Shown: positions 23,040 to 35,319 of the stretch, in pieces
Numbering within the stretch: the stretch's first letter is position 1
How the letters are laid out: each line of letters starts with the position of its first letter
Origin: Quercus robur
Lineage: Eukaryota; Streptophyta; Magnoliopsida; Fagales; Fagaceae
DNA: 64,000 nt
NCBI RefSeq assembly: GCF_932294415.1
Contig: NC_065535.1
Coordinates: forward strand, 91,466,862-91,530,861
Direction: 5' to 3'
Position numbers and translations under genes: made by a program
The notes under the pieces: model-generated
The model's database searches: none
Told to the model about the DNA's origin: nothing
The model's input: the letters and a program-made list of their open reading frames with translations, nothing else

Positions 23040-23470
23040 AAAAGATTTATATTGAGAATTTCTCATCACGGTTGACGAGCAAAAGTATTTTCATAACTTT
23101 AGTATACAACCATATGTTCCTCATGTTACATCAATCGTCAATAGTATTTTACATCAATTATCAATCGAGTTCGTTAATGGCACTCCATTTTATGTTCCTT
23201 ATATTCTTAACATGCATATTAAATTTCGTTCAAATCAAATGTTATTTACTATTCGATTAATAAACTTATTTTTTATACACAAATTTAAATTACAAAAACT
23301 TGAAATTTTAACATTTGTTTAATGATCTTTGATTTTCTTGAAATTTTACAAACATGGATGATATAATAAGAATATTTAATTAAATGGTTAAATTTTCAAA
23401 ATTTTCACTCAATATAAAGATATATGAAGAGTTTCAATGATTTTTCTTTAAACTAGTTTAGAGAGAAATT
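23040..23470. mobile_element. Diverged relative of the MULE MITE family (internal part)
   Basis: The stretch matches the interior of the 51300-51702 element in order: TCAAATCAAATGTTATTTACT, ACTTATTTTTTATACACAA, AATTACAAAAACTTGAAATT, then GAAATTTTACAAACATGGAT and ATATAATAAGAATAT. Terminal repeats are not obvious, so it is either truncated or more decayed. Non-coding. Confidence 0.55.
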
Positions 23471-24400
23471 ATGTTCATCAATATGAATCTTTATTAAATT
23501 AAATATTATGTTAGTGAAAACTAAATTGTTATATTTATACAAGTTTCAGAAGGAATTAAAAAGTGTCATTTCATTAAACTTTTAGAAGTACGTCGTTTTG
23601 TAAAATCTTAAGAGAGATTGGTTTAATTTACCCATTTTATAATAAATGCTAGATGAACGGGTCGACCAAGTCAAAATTTGATTGATCAGATTAAAGTGGA
23701 CTGTTATTCCTATTACATATAACATATTCTTTTGTTTGATCAGTTTAGGCGGGTTAATGGTTCTTGTTCAAATTTTATTAAGTCTAATCCAGAGTGAGAG
23801 AAGGAGAATAAGATGTTGATGCATGAGTGCTGACCTGCATTTCAGTTTTTATTTTACGGTTCTCTAGTTTCTTCTAAAGATCTAAGACAACCGTGGGCCA
23901 GAAAGCAGAGAAAGCAAATAAGTATAGAGTTCTTTCTAGGTTTTTTCCAGAGCAAAATACGAGATCTTTCTAGAGTGAAGATTAGAAATTGAAAGCCCAT
24001 GAGTGTAAATCCAAGCCCTATTTAGTGGTTTGACCATATGGCAAGTTGAATTTGTGTGCTGTGACTGGAAGCTACGAGAGACATAGTCTTTTTGCTGATA
24101 TGGCAGCACATGGTCATGGAAGAAACCACACACTTGGGGCGAGTCATAACCTGGGGAATGGGGTAGGTGGACGCAACCTAGGAAATGACTTTGTACTTCC
24201 ATGTAAAACAATGCCACCCCAGAACCAGAAACAGCATCTAAATGGACCAACCATCATTATAAAAACTTAGTCCATTCTATTATGTCTCTTATTGCTGTCC
24301 AGCTATTTAGCAACTTTAGTTCCCACTCTGACTCCACCAGCCAATTTTTATATTCAAAGAAAAAAAACATTCCTCTTAGTATGATCCCCACTTGGACCAG
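23471..24400. other. Spacer and presumed promoter region of XTH copy 2
   Basis: Non-coding. Short frames on both strands at about 23936-24270 are not family-like. The right end is the upstream region of the XTH gene at 24475. Confidence 0.4.
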
Positions 24401-24408
24401 TATATATA
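24401..24408 (+). promoter_or_regulatory. TATA box of XTH copy 2
   Basis: TATATATA 74 bp before the ATG at 24475. It predicts a transcription start near 24430 and a leader of roughly 45 nt. Confidence 0.65.
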
Positions 24409-24474
24409 GCCAACATACAAAATCCATTCCAGAAACCACTTGAAGTCATAAACTAGCATCTAAAAACAGTGTAT

Positions 24475-26191
24475 ATGGCTGCTTCTTTTTCATATTATAA
24501 TTCAAATGTCTTTGTAGTGGCTGTGACCACATCTCTTTTGGTTGGCTCCTTGTTGGTGGCCTCAGCTGGTAACTTCAACCAAGATGTTGATATCACATGG
24601 GGAGATGGCCGTGCTAAGATACTCAACAATGGCAAGCTTCTTACCCTCTCTCTTGACAAAACCTCTGGCTCGGGCTTCCAATCTAAGAATGAATACTTGT
24701 TTGGAAAAATTGATATGAAACTTAAGCTTGTCCCTGGCAATTCTGCTGGCACAGTCACTGCCTACTATGTAAGTTCATGTCCAAATATTTGTTGCTTAAA
24801 ATCACAATAAACTTCATAGTTTTTGTCACAACTTATTGAAGCGGTAGATTGTGATTAGTGTAACATTAATTTATTATCAGATAATTATTGACATATACTA
24901 ATCAAGCTTGTCAGGTTGGTAATTGTGAAATTTGTTCAATCATTATCTAACCAATTGGTCAGAGCTCATATTTATACAAATATGTAAAAATGTTTATGTT
25001 GCAGTTACGCTCACAAGGTTCATCATGGGATGAGATAGACTTTGAGTTCTTGGGGAACCTGAGTGGTGATCCTTATATTGTCCATACTAATGTTTACACC
25101 CATGGCAAGGGCGACAGAGAGCAGCAATTCTACCTCTGGTTCGACCCCACGGCTGACTTTCACACTTATTCCATACTATGGAACCCAGGAAACATTATGT
25201 AAGTAATTAAGCATAAACGTCCATGTATATGATGAGTAGTAATTGTCTCACACTTTCAATACCCATACTTTACACATATACATCATTTAAAAAGTGTGTA
25301 TATTGTATTCACAATTTTTTTCAAAATGTGTACGTAGATATTGTGAATATTGGGATTGTGATACAATAATTTTCCTAAAAATATATTCCATGATAAACTC
25401 AATTGAGAACATGACATTTTAAAATTTATTTTTACATTGAAAAAGTTAACAGATGCTTTAAGATTATTGATTTAGGAAATATTTTTAGTAACTTTTTAGG
25501 TGAAAAAAAAAAAAAAAAACTTATTTTTTTGACTTTTTTTTTAAATATTTCTAATGAAAATGGTATCAAAACATTTTTTAAATGGTCTATTAACAAATAC
25601 CTTAAAACCACATATTAACTTTTATATTTTACATTTTCACGGTTTGTATTTATTTTTACATTTCACATAGTACAAATTACCATGATTAGATTTATAAATT
25701 TAATTAAAAAAAAAAAAGAGAATATCACTTTTTTTTGGGTGCATGGCTTCTCGCATTGGCTTGTGCATCACTAATTTGTTTCTTTATTCAGATTCTACGT
25801 TGATGGTAGACCAATTAGAGAGTTCAAGAACTTGGAGTCTTTTGGCATTCCTTACCCGAAGAACCAGTCAATGAGGGTGTACTCTAGCTTATGGAACGCT
25901 GATGATTGGGCCACAAGAGGAGGGCTTGTGAAGACGGACTGGACTCAAGCACCTTTCACTGCTTCCTTCCGGAGCTTCAATGCCAATGCTTGTATTTGGT
26001 CTAATGGTGTGTCTTCTTGTAGCTCATCCAACTCTACCAGTAAGGCATGGCTCTCCCAAGAGCTCGATTCTAGGAGCCAAAAGAGGCTGACATGGGTGCA
26101 GAAGAATTACATGGTCTACAATTATTGCTCGGACACAAAGCGATTCCCTCAGGGCCTCCCACTGGAATGCACTGTCACCACCAAGGCATAG
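24475..26191 (+). CDS. XTH: Xyloglucan endotransglucosylase/hydrolase (XTH copy 2)
   Basis: Cell-wall xyloglucan-modifying GH16 enzyme. Exons 24475-24768, 25005-25198 and 25792-26191 (294+194+400 nt) give 295 aa. Donor and acceptor sites are GT-AG, with the same two intron positions and phases as the other four copies. The N-terminus is a slightly longer signal peptide (about residues 1-31, ending ASA). The catalytic block is [10 protein letters not shown] with Glu108 and Glu112; Asn116 (NLS) is the usual glycosylation site. The C-terminal part has the XET_C pattern with [12 protein letters not shown] and EC near the end. The ATG at 24475 is the first in-frame ATG after the TATA box. Nearest relatives within the window are the copies at 2261 and 29009. 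Complete, with no sign of decay. Confidence 0.95.
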
Positions 26192-26596
26192 GATGCAAAA
26201 TTTCGTAGGAAAATTTTTTACGTGCTCAAGTTATTGTTTCTATTGCACGGAATTTGTTTTCTTTGTGCCATTTTGATTATTAAAAAGACAATAACGGACC
26301 ATTTCTGTAGTGGGATGTACTATAAATTGATAAAATTAAATGCTTGATAAAGTTTTCTTTTTGCTAGAGGAACATCGAAACTATGCATGAATATTTTAGC
26401 AAGGAGTAGAATGGGACCCTAAACACACTGAAAAAGAATATAATGTTCTATTTGGACTAATAAAGTTACAAATGGGACTCTAGGTTTGTTAGCTTCGGCC
26501 TAGCCTGATTAAATTTAACGTCCCTTGCAATATTTATTTAATTTTTCATTTTTACTACACGTTTTTTTAGAGAAAAATTTCTACACGTTTGTTCAA
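26192..26596. other. 3-prime flank of XTH copy 2
   Basis: 3-prime UTR and spacer; no other gene or repeat seen. Confidence 0.4.
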
Positions 26597-27143
26597 GGCT
26601 AAAGTACAATGTCATATGTTTGCTTGTGTTTTGGCAATGAACGGATAGGACCATTCATCAAAAATAGAATGGATAGGACTTAGGAGGGTACGAAGTTTTG
26701 GTGTTTAATTTGCCTCTATAAGGTGTTGTCTTTGAATGGATGAGTGTACAAATAAGCCACGTAGTGACATTTTTTTTTTTTTTTTTTTTTTTTTTGAATA
26801 CGGGAGTGGCATTGCAGTTTAGGAAAAAAAAAGTTGGATAGGTAATGCATTTGTTTGTTCAACAGGCTAAAGGACAATGTCATATGTTTGCTTGTGTTTT
26901 GGCAATGAATGGTTTGCTTGTGTTTTAATTTGGCAATGAATGGATAGGACCATTCATCAAAAAAAGAATGGATGGGACTTAGGAGGTTACGAAGTTTTGG
27001 TGTTTTATTTGCCTCTGTAAGGTGTTTTCTTTGAATGGATGAATGTACAAATAAGCCAAGTAGTGACATTTTTTTTTTAATATGGGAGTGGCATTGCAGT
27101 TTAAAAAAGAAAAAAAGTTGGATAGGTAATGCATTTGTTTTAT
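26597..27143. repeat. Tandem duplication of a ~270-bp unit
   Basis: Unit 1 (about 26597-26863) and unit 2 (about 26864-27143) share long blocks in the same order: CAATGTCATATGTTTGCTTG, GAATGGATAGGACCATTCATC, GTACAAATAAGCCA and GAGTGGCATTGCAGTTTA. Each has a T tract of different length in the middle. Unit 2 holds a small internal repeat of TTTGCTTGTGTTTT-GGCAATGAATGG. Non-coding. Confidence 0.9.
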
Positions 27144-28873
27144 TTTTTACATCTTTTTCAACCGGTGAAAAAGCACATGCAATGCATTTGCTTGTCTTTC
27201 CACAATTCAGTGGAAGTCTATAAATTAGTACAATTTGGCAGAAAAATTATTAGGTACATTTAGGATACAAGTATATAATATCCCCATCTCGTATAAATGT
27301 TAAATTTTATTATGAATTAAATACATGAAAAATATTATTATGTGAGATGATGAATTACCATGCTATTGTATTTTTAAGAGTACTAAATAATTATTTTGTT
27401 TTGAAATGTGATGTCATCATTTCTCATATATCCTACCTTGTAATTAATGTACTCACCTTCAAATTAGGGGCATATCCTTTTTAATTCCCAGTCAATTTCT
27501 TGAGCCATTACTTCTTATTATTTTTTCCTCCAAATCTGGTAACATGCACTTTCCCTACCCAGTTGATCCAAGAGATGAGCTATGCTAGAGTCTCCAAATT
27601 AATTTAACATATTCTTGTAGCAAGAGATGAGCTATTCTAGAGTTAATGAAACTGAACTTTCATTCAGACTTCCAAATTTTATATATTTATTGTTATATAG
27701 ATGTGACTGCTTAGTGCTTACAAATACAAGGTGTGTAGAACATTTGAAGCAGTCTGTGATGGATAAAGGAGAATATAGAATGGAGAAAACAGGTGAAATT
27801 TAAGTGGTTTGATGATACAACTTACATCCACTTACAAGAGCTTAACGTTACATTTTTCTTATTCAATTTTCTTGAAAGTCTGATTAAAAAAATTTTGGGA
27901 AATCAGGGAATGGGAGCAGGGTCTAACCGGTTTGATATGTATGTTTCATTCTATTTGAATCACAATAGCATATTTATTTAAGAGGAAATAGATGAAATTA
28001 TTTGACTAATTTGAATCCATGGATAAATTTAATTACATGGCCTAGACTTTTAGAGTGAACCACCAGTCCCCTATATATATATCAAGCTAGCTATAGGTGC
28101 AAAGGGAGAAAAATCTCATTTGATAACATAAGTACAATATAAATTAATTTATACAGCTGTATAACAATAGCCTAGCCTATATTTTGAGCATATTTTTTAT
28201 TTTTAAGCATAGCCTATTTTTTTTAATAAAAAGAAAATTGATATATTATGATTCAAACTTTAGTTCTCTTTCAAAGAGAGACCAATTACAAGGTTTGTTG
28301 GTAATTTTTAAAATTTTTATTATAAGCATAGTCAAACAAATGGAAGCCCAACAAAATAAAAGCTGAAAAATATAATATTGTAATAATAGAAAATAAGAGA
28401 AATAGAAAATGGGAAAGTTCGTAGCATAGCCAAATGGAAGAGGTTTGAACACAGTAGATGCGACAAAAATGACAAAGTTGCAATTTCATATGTTGAGGGG
28501 CCAGTTGATTCATAAACTATGTAGACGTGTTTCCATTTAAGTAATACACGGCAATGACCGAAAGCCCATACATGCAATGCTGTGATGGCGGGGTCCTATG
28601 AAACGCACTACGCTTACATCTTTGGAATTTGGTGTTTGGTTTCTGCTCAAACCGCGTGTAATGGTTGGACATTCATCACCAATATGAGGATTGAGGCGGC
28701 ACCGACCCCAATTGTCTCTATCAAATATATAGCAAAATTTGTGAAAGTTTTATGAAAAGATCAAACGCTGTAGTCAATGTCTAGCTGTTACCAACTCTCT
28801 CTAATACACCAACTCTAACTATATTCTATTCGGCAAGAATTAGGAACCTTCTAATTAGACACCTCTTCACCCC
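27144..28873. other. Intergenic spacer and upstream region of XTH copy 3
   Basis: AT-rich. No frame resembles a known protein. The stretch at 28560-28870 is the proximal promoter of the XTH gene at 29009. Confidence 0.45.
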
Positions 28874-28880
28874 TATATAA
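28874..28880 (+). promoter_or_regulatory. TATA box of XTH copy 3
   Basis: TATATAA in a CCCTATATAAATTG context, 135 bp upstream of the ATG at 29009. Confidence 0.6.
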
Positions 28881-29008
28881 ATTGTGCAAAAATATGACTT
28901 AGTTGCACATCAAAGTCTTAGTTCAAGACAAACACTAAAGTTTCACTACTGTTTATCATAAACAACCTCTCTATCTCTTTAATATTGTTGCTTTCAAAAC
29001 ATCAACCA

Positions 29009-30130
29009 ATGGCTTCTTTCTCTTTAATTCGTTCATCTTGTCCGCTAGTTGTGATAATGGCTAGCTCTCTGATGTTGGCTTTTGCGGGTAATTTCTACCA
29101 AGACTTTGACCTTACATGGGGAGATGGCCGAGCTCAGATACTCAACAATGGAGAGCTTCTTACTCTCTCCCTTGACAAAGCCTCTGGCTCTGGTTTCAAC
29201 TCCAAGAATGAGTATCTGTTTGGCAAGATTGATATGCAACTCAAGCTTGTTTCTGGTAACTCTGCTGGCACCGTGACTGCCTACTATGTAAGTTCTTGTT
29301 GACAATATTGTTGCTCCTAAAAATTTATCCAATGAGATATTTCAACTTGTTAGTGATTAGATATATTAAAGATACTAATTTTTTACATAGCATATGCTAA
29401 TTATGACTTAAATATTGCAGCTACGCTCAGAAGAATCATTGTGGGATGAGATAGACTTTGAATTTTTGGGCAACCTAAGCGGTGATCCATACATTGTTCA
29501 CACAAATATATTCAGCCAAGGCAAAGGCAACAGAGAGCAGCAATTCTACCTATGGTTTGACCCCACCGCTGATTTCCACACCTATTCCATTCTTTGGAAT
29601 CCCCAACGCATCATGTAAGCACAAAATCCATTAGATAAATATCCCAGAATTGATTTTTACTATTGTGGTTCTTCCTTTCTTAAAACTACATATACTGACA
29701 CCTTTTTTGTTCTTTTCTCAGCTTATCTGTAGATGGCACTCCCATTAGAGAGTTCAAGAACTTGGAGTCAATTGGCGTTCCATTTCCAAAAAACCAGTCC
29801 ATGAAGATACACTCAAGCCTCTGGAATGCTGATGATTGGGCCACAAGGGGTGGACTCGTGAAGACAGATTGGACACAAGCTCCTTTCACAGCTTCCTATA
29901 GAAACTTCAGTGCAAGTGCTTGTGTTTGGTCCTCCGGGGCATCTTCTTGTAGTTCAACTTCACCTTCCACCTCGGGTAGCAATGCTTGGCTCTCCGAACA
30001 GATGGACTCAACAAGCCAAGAGAGGCTCCAGTGGGTGCAAAAGAATTACATGATATACAACTACTGCACAGACACTAAGCGATTTCCTCAAGGCCTTCCT
30101 CCAGAATGCACTGCCGCAAACACGTCCTAA
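29009..30130 (+). CDS. XTH: Xyloglucan endotransglucosylase/hydrolase (XTH copy 3)
   Basis: GH16 XTH enzyme for wall xyloglucan. Exons 29009-29287, 29421-29614 and 29722-30130 (279+194+409 nt) give 293 aa, with GT-AG introns of only 133 and 107 bp, the shortest introns of the cluster. Signal peptide about residues 1-26 (ending AFA). Catalytic block [10 protein letters not shown] with Glu103 and Glu107; glycosylation site Asn111 (NLS). The loop just before the active site reads LRSEESLW where most members have LRSQGSxW or LSSQGxxH, a change that might touch the substrate cleft. The C-terminal XET_C region is normal ([16 protein letters not shown]). Complete gene, same orientation as its upstream neighbour about 3 kb away. 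A Helitron begins 191 bp after the stop codon. Confidence 0.95.
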
Positions 30131-30321
30131 ATACAACACATCTTCCTCATACTTTTCCCCATTTAGTCATATACTTGTTTCTGAAAGTTGTACAATGCAA
30201 TTACTTCATTCGTTATATATGTTGTAACCACAAAACTTGATACAATATTATTGATCACTTTCACGGAGTAACATGACTAATTGATACGTACAAATATATA
30301 CGTGACTTATTATTATTATTA

Positions 30322-31122
30322 TCTATATATATATATATATATATAACCGAAGCTTTTGAAGCTTTCACAATTTTCCACGTCAGCACAGTATTAAAAAAAA
30401 AAAAAAACGTAATAAAACTTTTTTTAAACCCGACTCTGCCTTTCCCTTTCACGAAGACTTTGCCTTTCCCTTTCACGATGTTATGCCTTCTCTTCCTTGC
30501 CTTCCTCTACTAGCTCCTCCTCCATTAGACCCACGACAAACCAACAACAAAGCATCTAAAGACACCTACCCACCATACCCCATAGATTCCTCAATCAAAA
30601 CCCACCATACCCACTAACCAACAGACCAACTCCATCAAACCCGTTTCCCATTTTTCAACTTTCAAGCATTTGATAGAAGAAGAAGAGAAGAAACGCAGTG
30701 GATCTTATTGTGGGCAAAAGAAAATAAAAATAAAGAGAAGATGAAAGAGATGACAGAGAGATACGGAGGGCACTGTGAAAAAAATATAAGAGACTTACAG
30801 TAAAGATTTGGGGCATTCAAACGAAGAAGACGAAGACTATAAGAAGAGAAGAGTCAAAAGACAAACCAACAGTCTAGACTCTGACTCCTTCTTATAGAAG
30901 AGATGAATCTTAAAAAAAAAAAAAAAATCATAAGCTCACCAAACGTGTTTCTAAGCCTAAATAGTTTCAAGTTTCAATGTATTGGTTTCCAGCTTTTTCT
31001 AGAGTAGAAAGCTAAAGGCTGTTTTTTTATTACTTAAAAATAAATAAAAATAGTGAGTGGTTGATAAGGTGCTGGTAACTTAACAATACTTATCCAAGAG
31101 TAATATTTCTACTGTTTCTAGA

Positions 31123-31161
<39 letters not shown>

Positions 31162-32435
31162 GTAAATGATTCTTTTTGTACATACAAGACGTGCTTTGAC
31201 TTTCATATTTATTGTCCATTTGTACTGTTTACAACTATCCAAAATGTGAATTTTGTTTATAGAAAAATTATAAATGAATATTTTAATAACATTGCTATAA
31301 CTATAGGAGAAGTTACAGTGAAGAAAAGAAAAAAGGAGAAAAAAGAAGAAGAAAGAGATGAAAAAGAGTTATAGTGAGAGGAGATAATCATGTAGGGAGG
31401 GGTAGATTTTAGCTTCATAGAAGGTGCGTCTATATTTACTAAATTACAAAAAGACCAATTTGGTTTTTTTTTTTTTTTTTTTTTTCCTTTAAAACTTCCA
31501 ATTTACATCGCTTTTAAGATTTTCTTTTACTGTGCATTAGATTATTATTATTATTATTATTATCATAATAGAAATAATTTATATATATTAGCAATAATCC
31601 AAAATAATTCAGTGCTGAAATATTCTATTATTATTATTATTATTCTAGAATTTTGCAAAAATAAATAAATTTTTGCAAAATCCTAAATTAAATTATATCT
31701 TGCAGTTCAATTTTAGAATTTTGCATGTGTTGCAAATCTATATTTAAAGTGAGAAAATTTTACATAGAAAGATTTTTAGAATGATGATTAATTTTCTATG
31801 GTTAAAATGAATCTTTGTATGTAGAAGTTTGATAAATTTTTTTTTTTTTAATGGTTGCTTAAAATGGTTTAATTGATCTATTACTTCGTTGACCATTGCT
31901 ACAAAGTACAAACATATACAAAATAAACAGTTTTAGATCTAAAATTATTTGCTAACCAATAATGTTGGCCTGCTATAGCTTATTGTTTGCATATGTGTAG
32001 AATTTAAATATAATAATTGCCATTGTATATTTAAAACTTTTATGATTGACCTCTTACAGTATGGTTTTCATGTTAAATTATGTATGATCCCGGTACAAAC
32101 AATCATAATGTTCATCCACATGTCTCTTATATTTTAACTTCTTTGTGCTCATGTAGAATATGAGTATCATCTAATATTCTAGATTACAGAGTATAAGAAA
32201 TATATTTATTAAATATAAAATGATATATTTGCCTATCATGATTTGTATAGAGGAAGCATTCATTTATTACATCTTTTTTTCATCTACATATTTTGCAATA
32301 ATTGTATACAATTGTTTAGTTTTCCTTTAATGTTTGATTATATTTCAAATATAATTATACTTTTGTGGCATGCTTAAAGTAAATATATATCATTTTTGAA
32401 AAACTATCCCGTGCATCGCACGGGTTAGCGACTAG
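30322..32435 (+). mobile_element. Non-autonomous Helitron
   Basis: The right end has the Helitron signature: a 7-bp GC-rich hairpin CCCGTGC-ATC-GCACGGG (32408-32424), then seven bases, then CTAG (32432-32435). The next host base is T. The left end starts with TC (TCTATATATA) preceded by A, matching insertion between A and T with no target duplication. The body is AT-rich with microsatellites, a duplicated TTTGCCTTTCCCTTTCACGA phrase near 30450 and no Rep/helicase, so it depends on helper functions elsewhere. The 5-prime border is less sure than the 3-prime one. It lies just downstream of an XTH gene. Confidence 0.75.
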
Positions 32436-32492
32436 TTATTATTACTACGCACATCGTTAAGAGATAAGCTGAGATGTGTTGATAGGTGCTCG

Positions 32493-34764
32493 TAGAGACA
32501 CAGCCACGATTTCAAGTGAGTGGGTGCCAATATTTTATATTTGTGTGTGTATATATTGCTTAAAGTGTTCTTAAAACTTAAAGCCCAAAGGTCTAAGCGC
32601 TTCACTTAATTTAAATAAATAAAAAAATAAAAAAATAAAAAAAGAAAAGAAAAGTTTATTTAATAAAATTAAACGCACCTCATATGAGCCCTTTTGGCGC
32701 TTTTGAAGATGCACAAAGTAAACCTAGGTGTGCATTGAAATTTTTTGTTGAAAAATATATAAATCATTAAAATTAATTCTTTAATTTTAAAAGAAATGAC
32801 ATGAATCATTGATTTATTATGAAAACACTATACTTAAAGTACAATATTACATGCACAAAAATTGTTTAAATATCAAAAGTCAAGAACCAAAAGGATGATA
32901 AATGTTTGACTGAGTGCTGAATATTTACAAGATTGGAAATGTGACCCAACTGTTTGATCAAAATCGATTGGCCTCAAAGGAATCGATGGTCGGCAATGGG
33001 TTATCGCCCTAAAACCCAACCCCTAGAGCATCAGCAATAAAAGTGTTAAAAATTTATAAAGCTATTTTTAATTCCTCAAAACTCTAAAAAATGGCCAACA
33101 TCAATGGTGCCAAAGCCAAAATTTTTTGGCAATTGCTATAGTGAACTACCAAGACTAGTAGTTCACTGTAGCAAGAAGGGATAAAAAAAAAAATACTTTA
33201 TTAAATTTGTGCCTTTTGTTGGGTTTTTGTGGTAGAAAGGAAGAGGGAAGAAGTGAGAAAGAAATTAATTAAAAACGAATAGTGTCTACCTAATGAAAAA
33301 AGAAAAAGAAAAAAAAAAATTGATGCATGGTGTGCTGTGAAATTGTGTGTTAAAATAGATAAAGTAACATTTTGAAATGTTAAATACTAAAAATTTTAGC
33401 TCCACCGATGTGAATGCTCTTATTGGTCAATCCATAGGTGTGGGTGTTTGTCACTCATCTAACTTGACCCCCTGGCCTATATCTCCCACCCCTCCTTCAT
33501 TAGGTCATCTCTTTCATTTCAAGTCTCCAATCTCACTTGCCTTCCTCTTGCACCGAAGACCTCATATCTAACACCAACATTCAGTCCAATCGAGTTGTCT
33601 GATTAAGTTAAATGGTGACAAGATTTGTTTCTTCTGAACACTTTGTTAATTTGGATATGGGAGAAGAGGAGGGAAGAGAAGGGATTAGAAAGGAAGTGAC
33701 CTAAATTTCAAATGTTAATTTGGTTACAATTATGGAAGGGAAGAAGTGAGAAAAATGACGGATTGTATTTCTCCTAGGCCTAAAAATTTGTGCCTACCCA
33801 AAATGGATGGATAAGGAGGGAATGATGAAATTATAGTAGGCTAGTTTTAAATGAATTTACTGAAATGCCCTTTGGTTTTAAAGGTGGTAAAAAATGTCAA
33901 AGATAAATAAGGGCATAAAGGTAAAAATACACAAAATACCTTTCCTTCCCCTTTTGAAACCAAACAAAGGAAAGAATTGAAATTCTTTCATTTCTTTCCT
34001 ATATCCAAACACATTTAAGGAAGCTAACTTTCCATACTTTCTTTTCTCTTTCCCTTCCCTTTCTCTTTTCTCTCTCTTCCCTCCCCCTAACTACAACCAA
34101 ACAAAGTGTAAAGGAAATGGTTAGATCGAGTGGCAAGTTTACTCTCCACTGGAGCTTGAGTGACTAGTGAACAGTTGTAGTGGTTTATGCTACTTAGTGC
34201 TTATGAATGTATTTTGTTTAGATTTTTTTTTTCTATTATCATATGGAGACAAGGTTATGCATGAGATTCTTGGTTTTGTCTTTGTTCACTAAATACATAA
34301 TAGGTTCACTTTCCAGCTATGGTTTTTTTTTTTTTTTTTTGAGAAACTCTAGCAATGTTTATAGAAAGTGTATATAAATTAAATGTTAATTGAAGAGTCT
34401 ATAATTGTAGTCAATAATTGAATCATCTTATAACTTTTTTTTTTTTTGAGAAAGTGATAAAACATTATTGTGATTTAATTATTGTGATAATTCAAATTAA
34501 ATCATCCTATAACTAATTGGATAATTTAAGGAATGCTTTATCCAACAAAAAAATATCCTAGCCAGCCTAGTATTAAAAAAGCATTATTTATTTTTATTTT
34601 TTTGTCTTTGTTGGTAAATGATTGTATCTTAATGTATTTATAAACAACAATTTTGAGTATTTATAATTTTTTAATAGTATATGGATGCCTATTTGAAGTT
34701 TTTTTTTTTTTTTTTTTCTTTATACTCCGGCCTCCACTAGCTTAAAATCTTGGATCCGTTCCTG
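32493..34764. mobile_element. hAT-like (Tip100-type ends) non-autonomous element
   Basis: The left end reads TAGAGACACAGCCACGATTT and the right end, in reverse, CAGGAACGGATCCAAGATTT. Both continue with AAG...AGTGG..GCC, like Tip100-type hAT ends of the CAGGGRCGGAGCCA kind. The right subterminal part (T tract, then TTTATACTCC) resembles that of the 48980-51129 element, so the two may be family members. The body carries a nested MITE at 33026. No transposase seen. No convincing 8-bp duplication was found, so the borders are provisional. Confidence 0.55.
33026..33419. mobile_element. Harbinger/Tourist-like MITE (nested)
   Basis: Ends read GAGCATCAGCAATAAAAG on the left and GAGCATTCACATCGGTGG on the right in reverse, flanked by CTA and TTA, compatible with the 3-bp TWA target of PIF/Harbinger elements. 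The interior contains CTATAGTGAACTACC and GTAGTTCACTGTAG, an internal snap-back. Non-coding; it sits inside the hAT-like element. Confidence 0.55.
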
Positions 34765-34879
34765 CTTGAAAGTAAATAGTAGAGTGGAGGTGACCATCTT
34801 GACTTTGGTATAGAGTATCATGAATAGGTCAATTGGCAAAAAAATTAAGAAATAATTAGTCAGTAACATTTGCAATGCA

Positions 34880-35319
34880 AGAAATTTTTTTATTGTATTT
34901 TTTAAAAATATAAAATTTGATAATTATAGTAGTTATTAATAGGTCTTTGTTATGATTATGTTTGAATCTAATATATAATTTATATTTATTCTATCATTTA
35001 AACATCATGTGTCAATATTCTAATTAAAGGGAAATGCAAATATAGAAGGATTTATAAGAAATCTTTATATAATTTAAAATTCAATTAAAATAATTAGATG
35101 TATAATTGTAAAACTTTAACAATTTATGTGATGCTATATTAAGAGGCCAATCAAAAGTCAAACTTTTTTTATTATTTATATATTACTAGTTGGTAACTCG
35201 TGTAATGTACGAAAAGGAACATAATATGATTTTTTTTTTTTTTGCCTAAATAGGAAATGTGTAATAATTATGGTAATAATTATTAGGTAACCTTATGATT
35301 GTGTTTGTATATGAAACTG
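34880..35319 (-). mobile_element. Helitron-like fragments
   Basis: At 35188 the plus strand reads ACTAGTTGGTAACTCGTG then TAATGTACG. This parallels the reverse complement of the 32435 Helitron end (ACTAGTCGCTAACCCGTGC) with a decayed hairpin. It suggests a Helitron 3-prime end pointing left. The DNA at 34880-35187 resembles the body of the related element at 35934-36400 (AAAATTTGATAATTATAG..., GTTATTAATAGG). Truncated and old. Confidence 0.4.
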
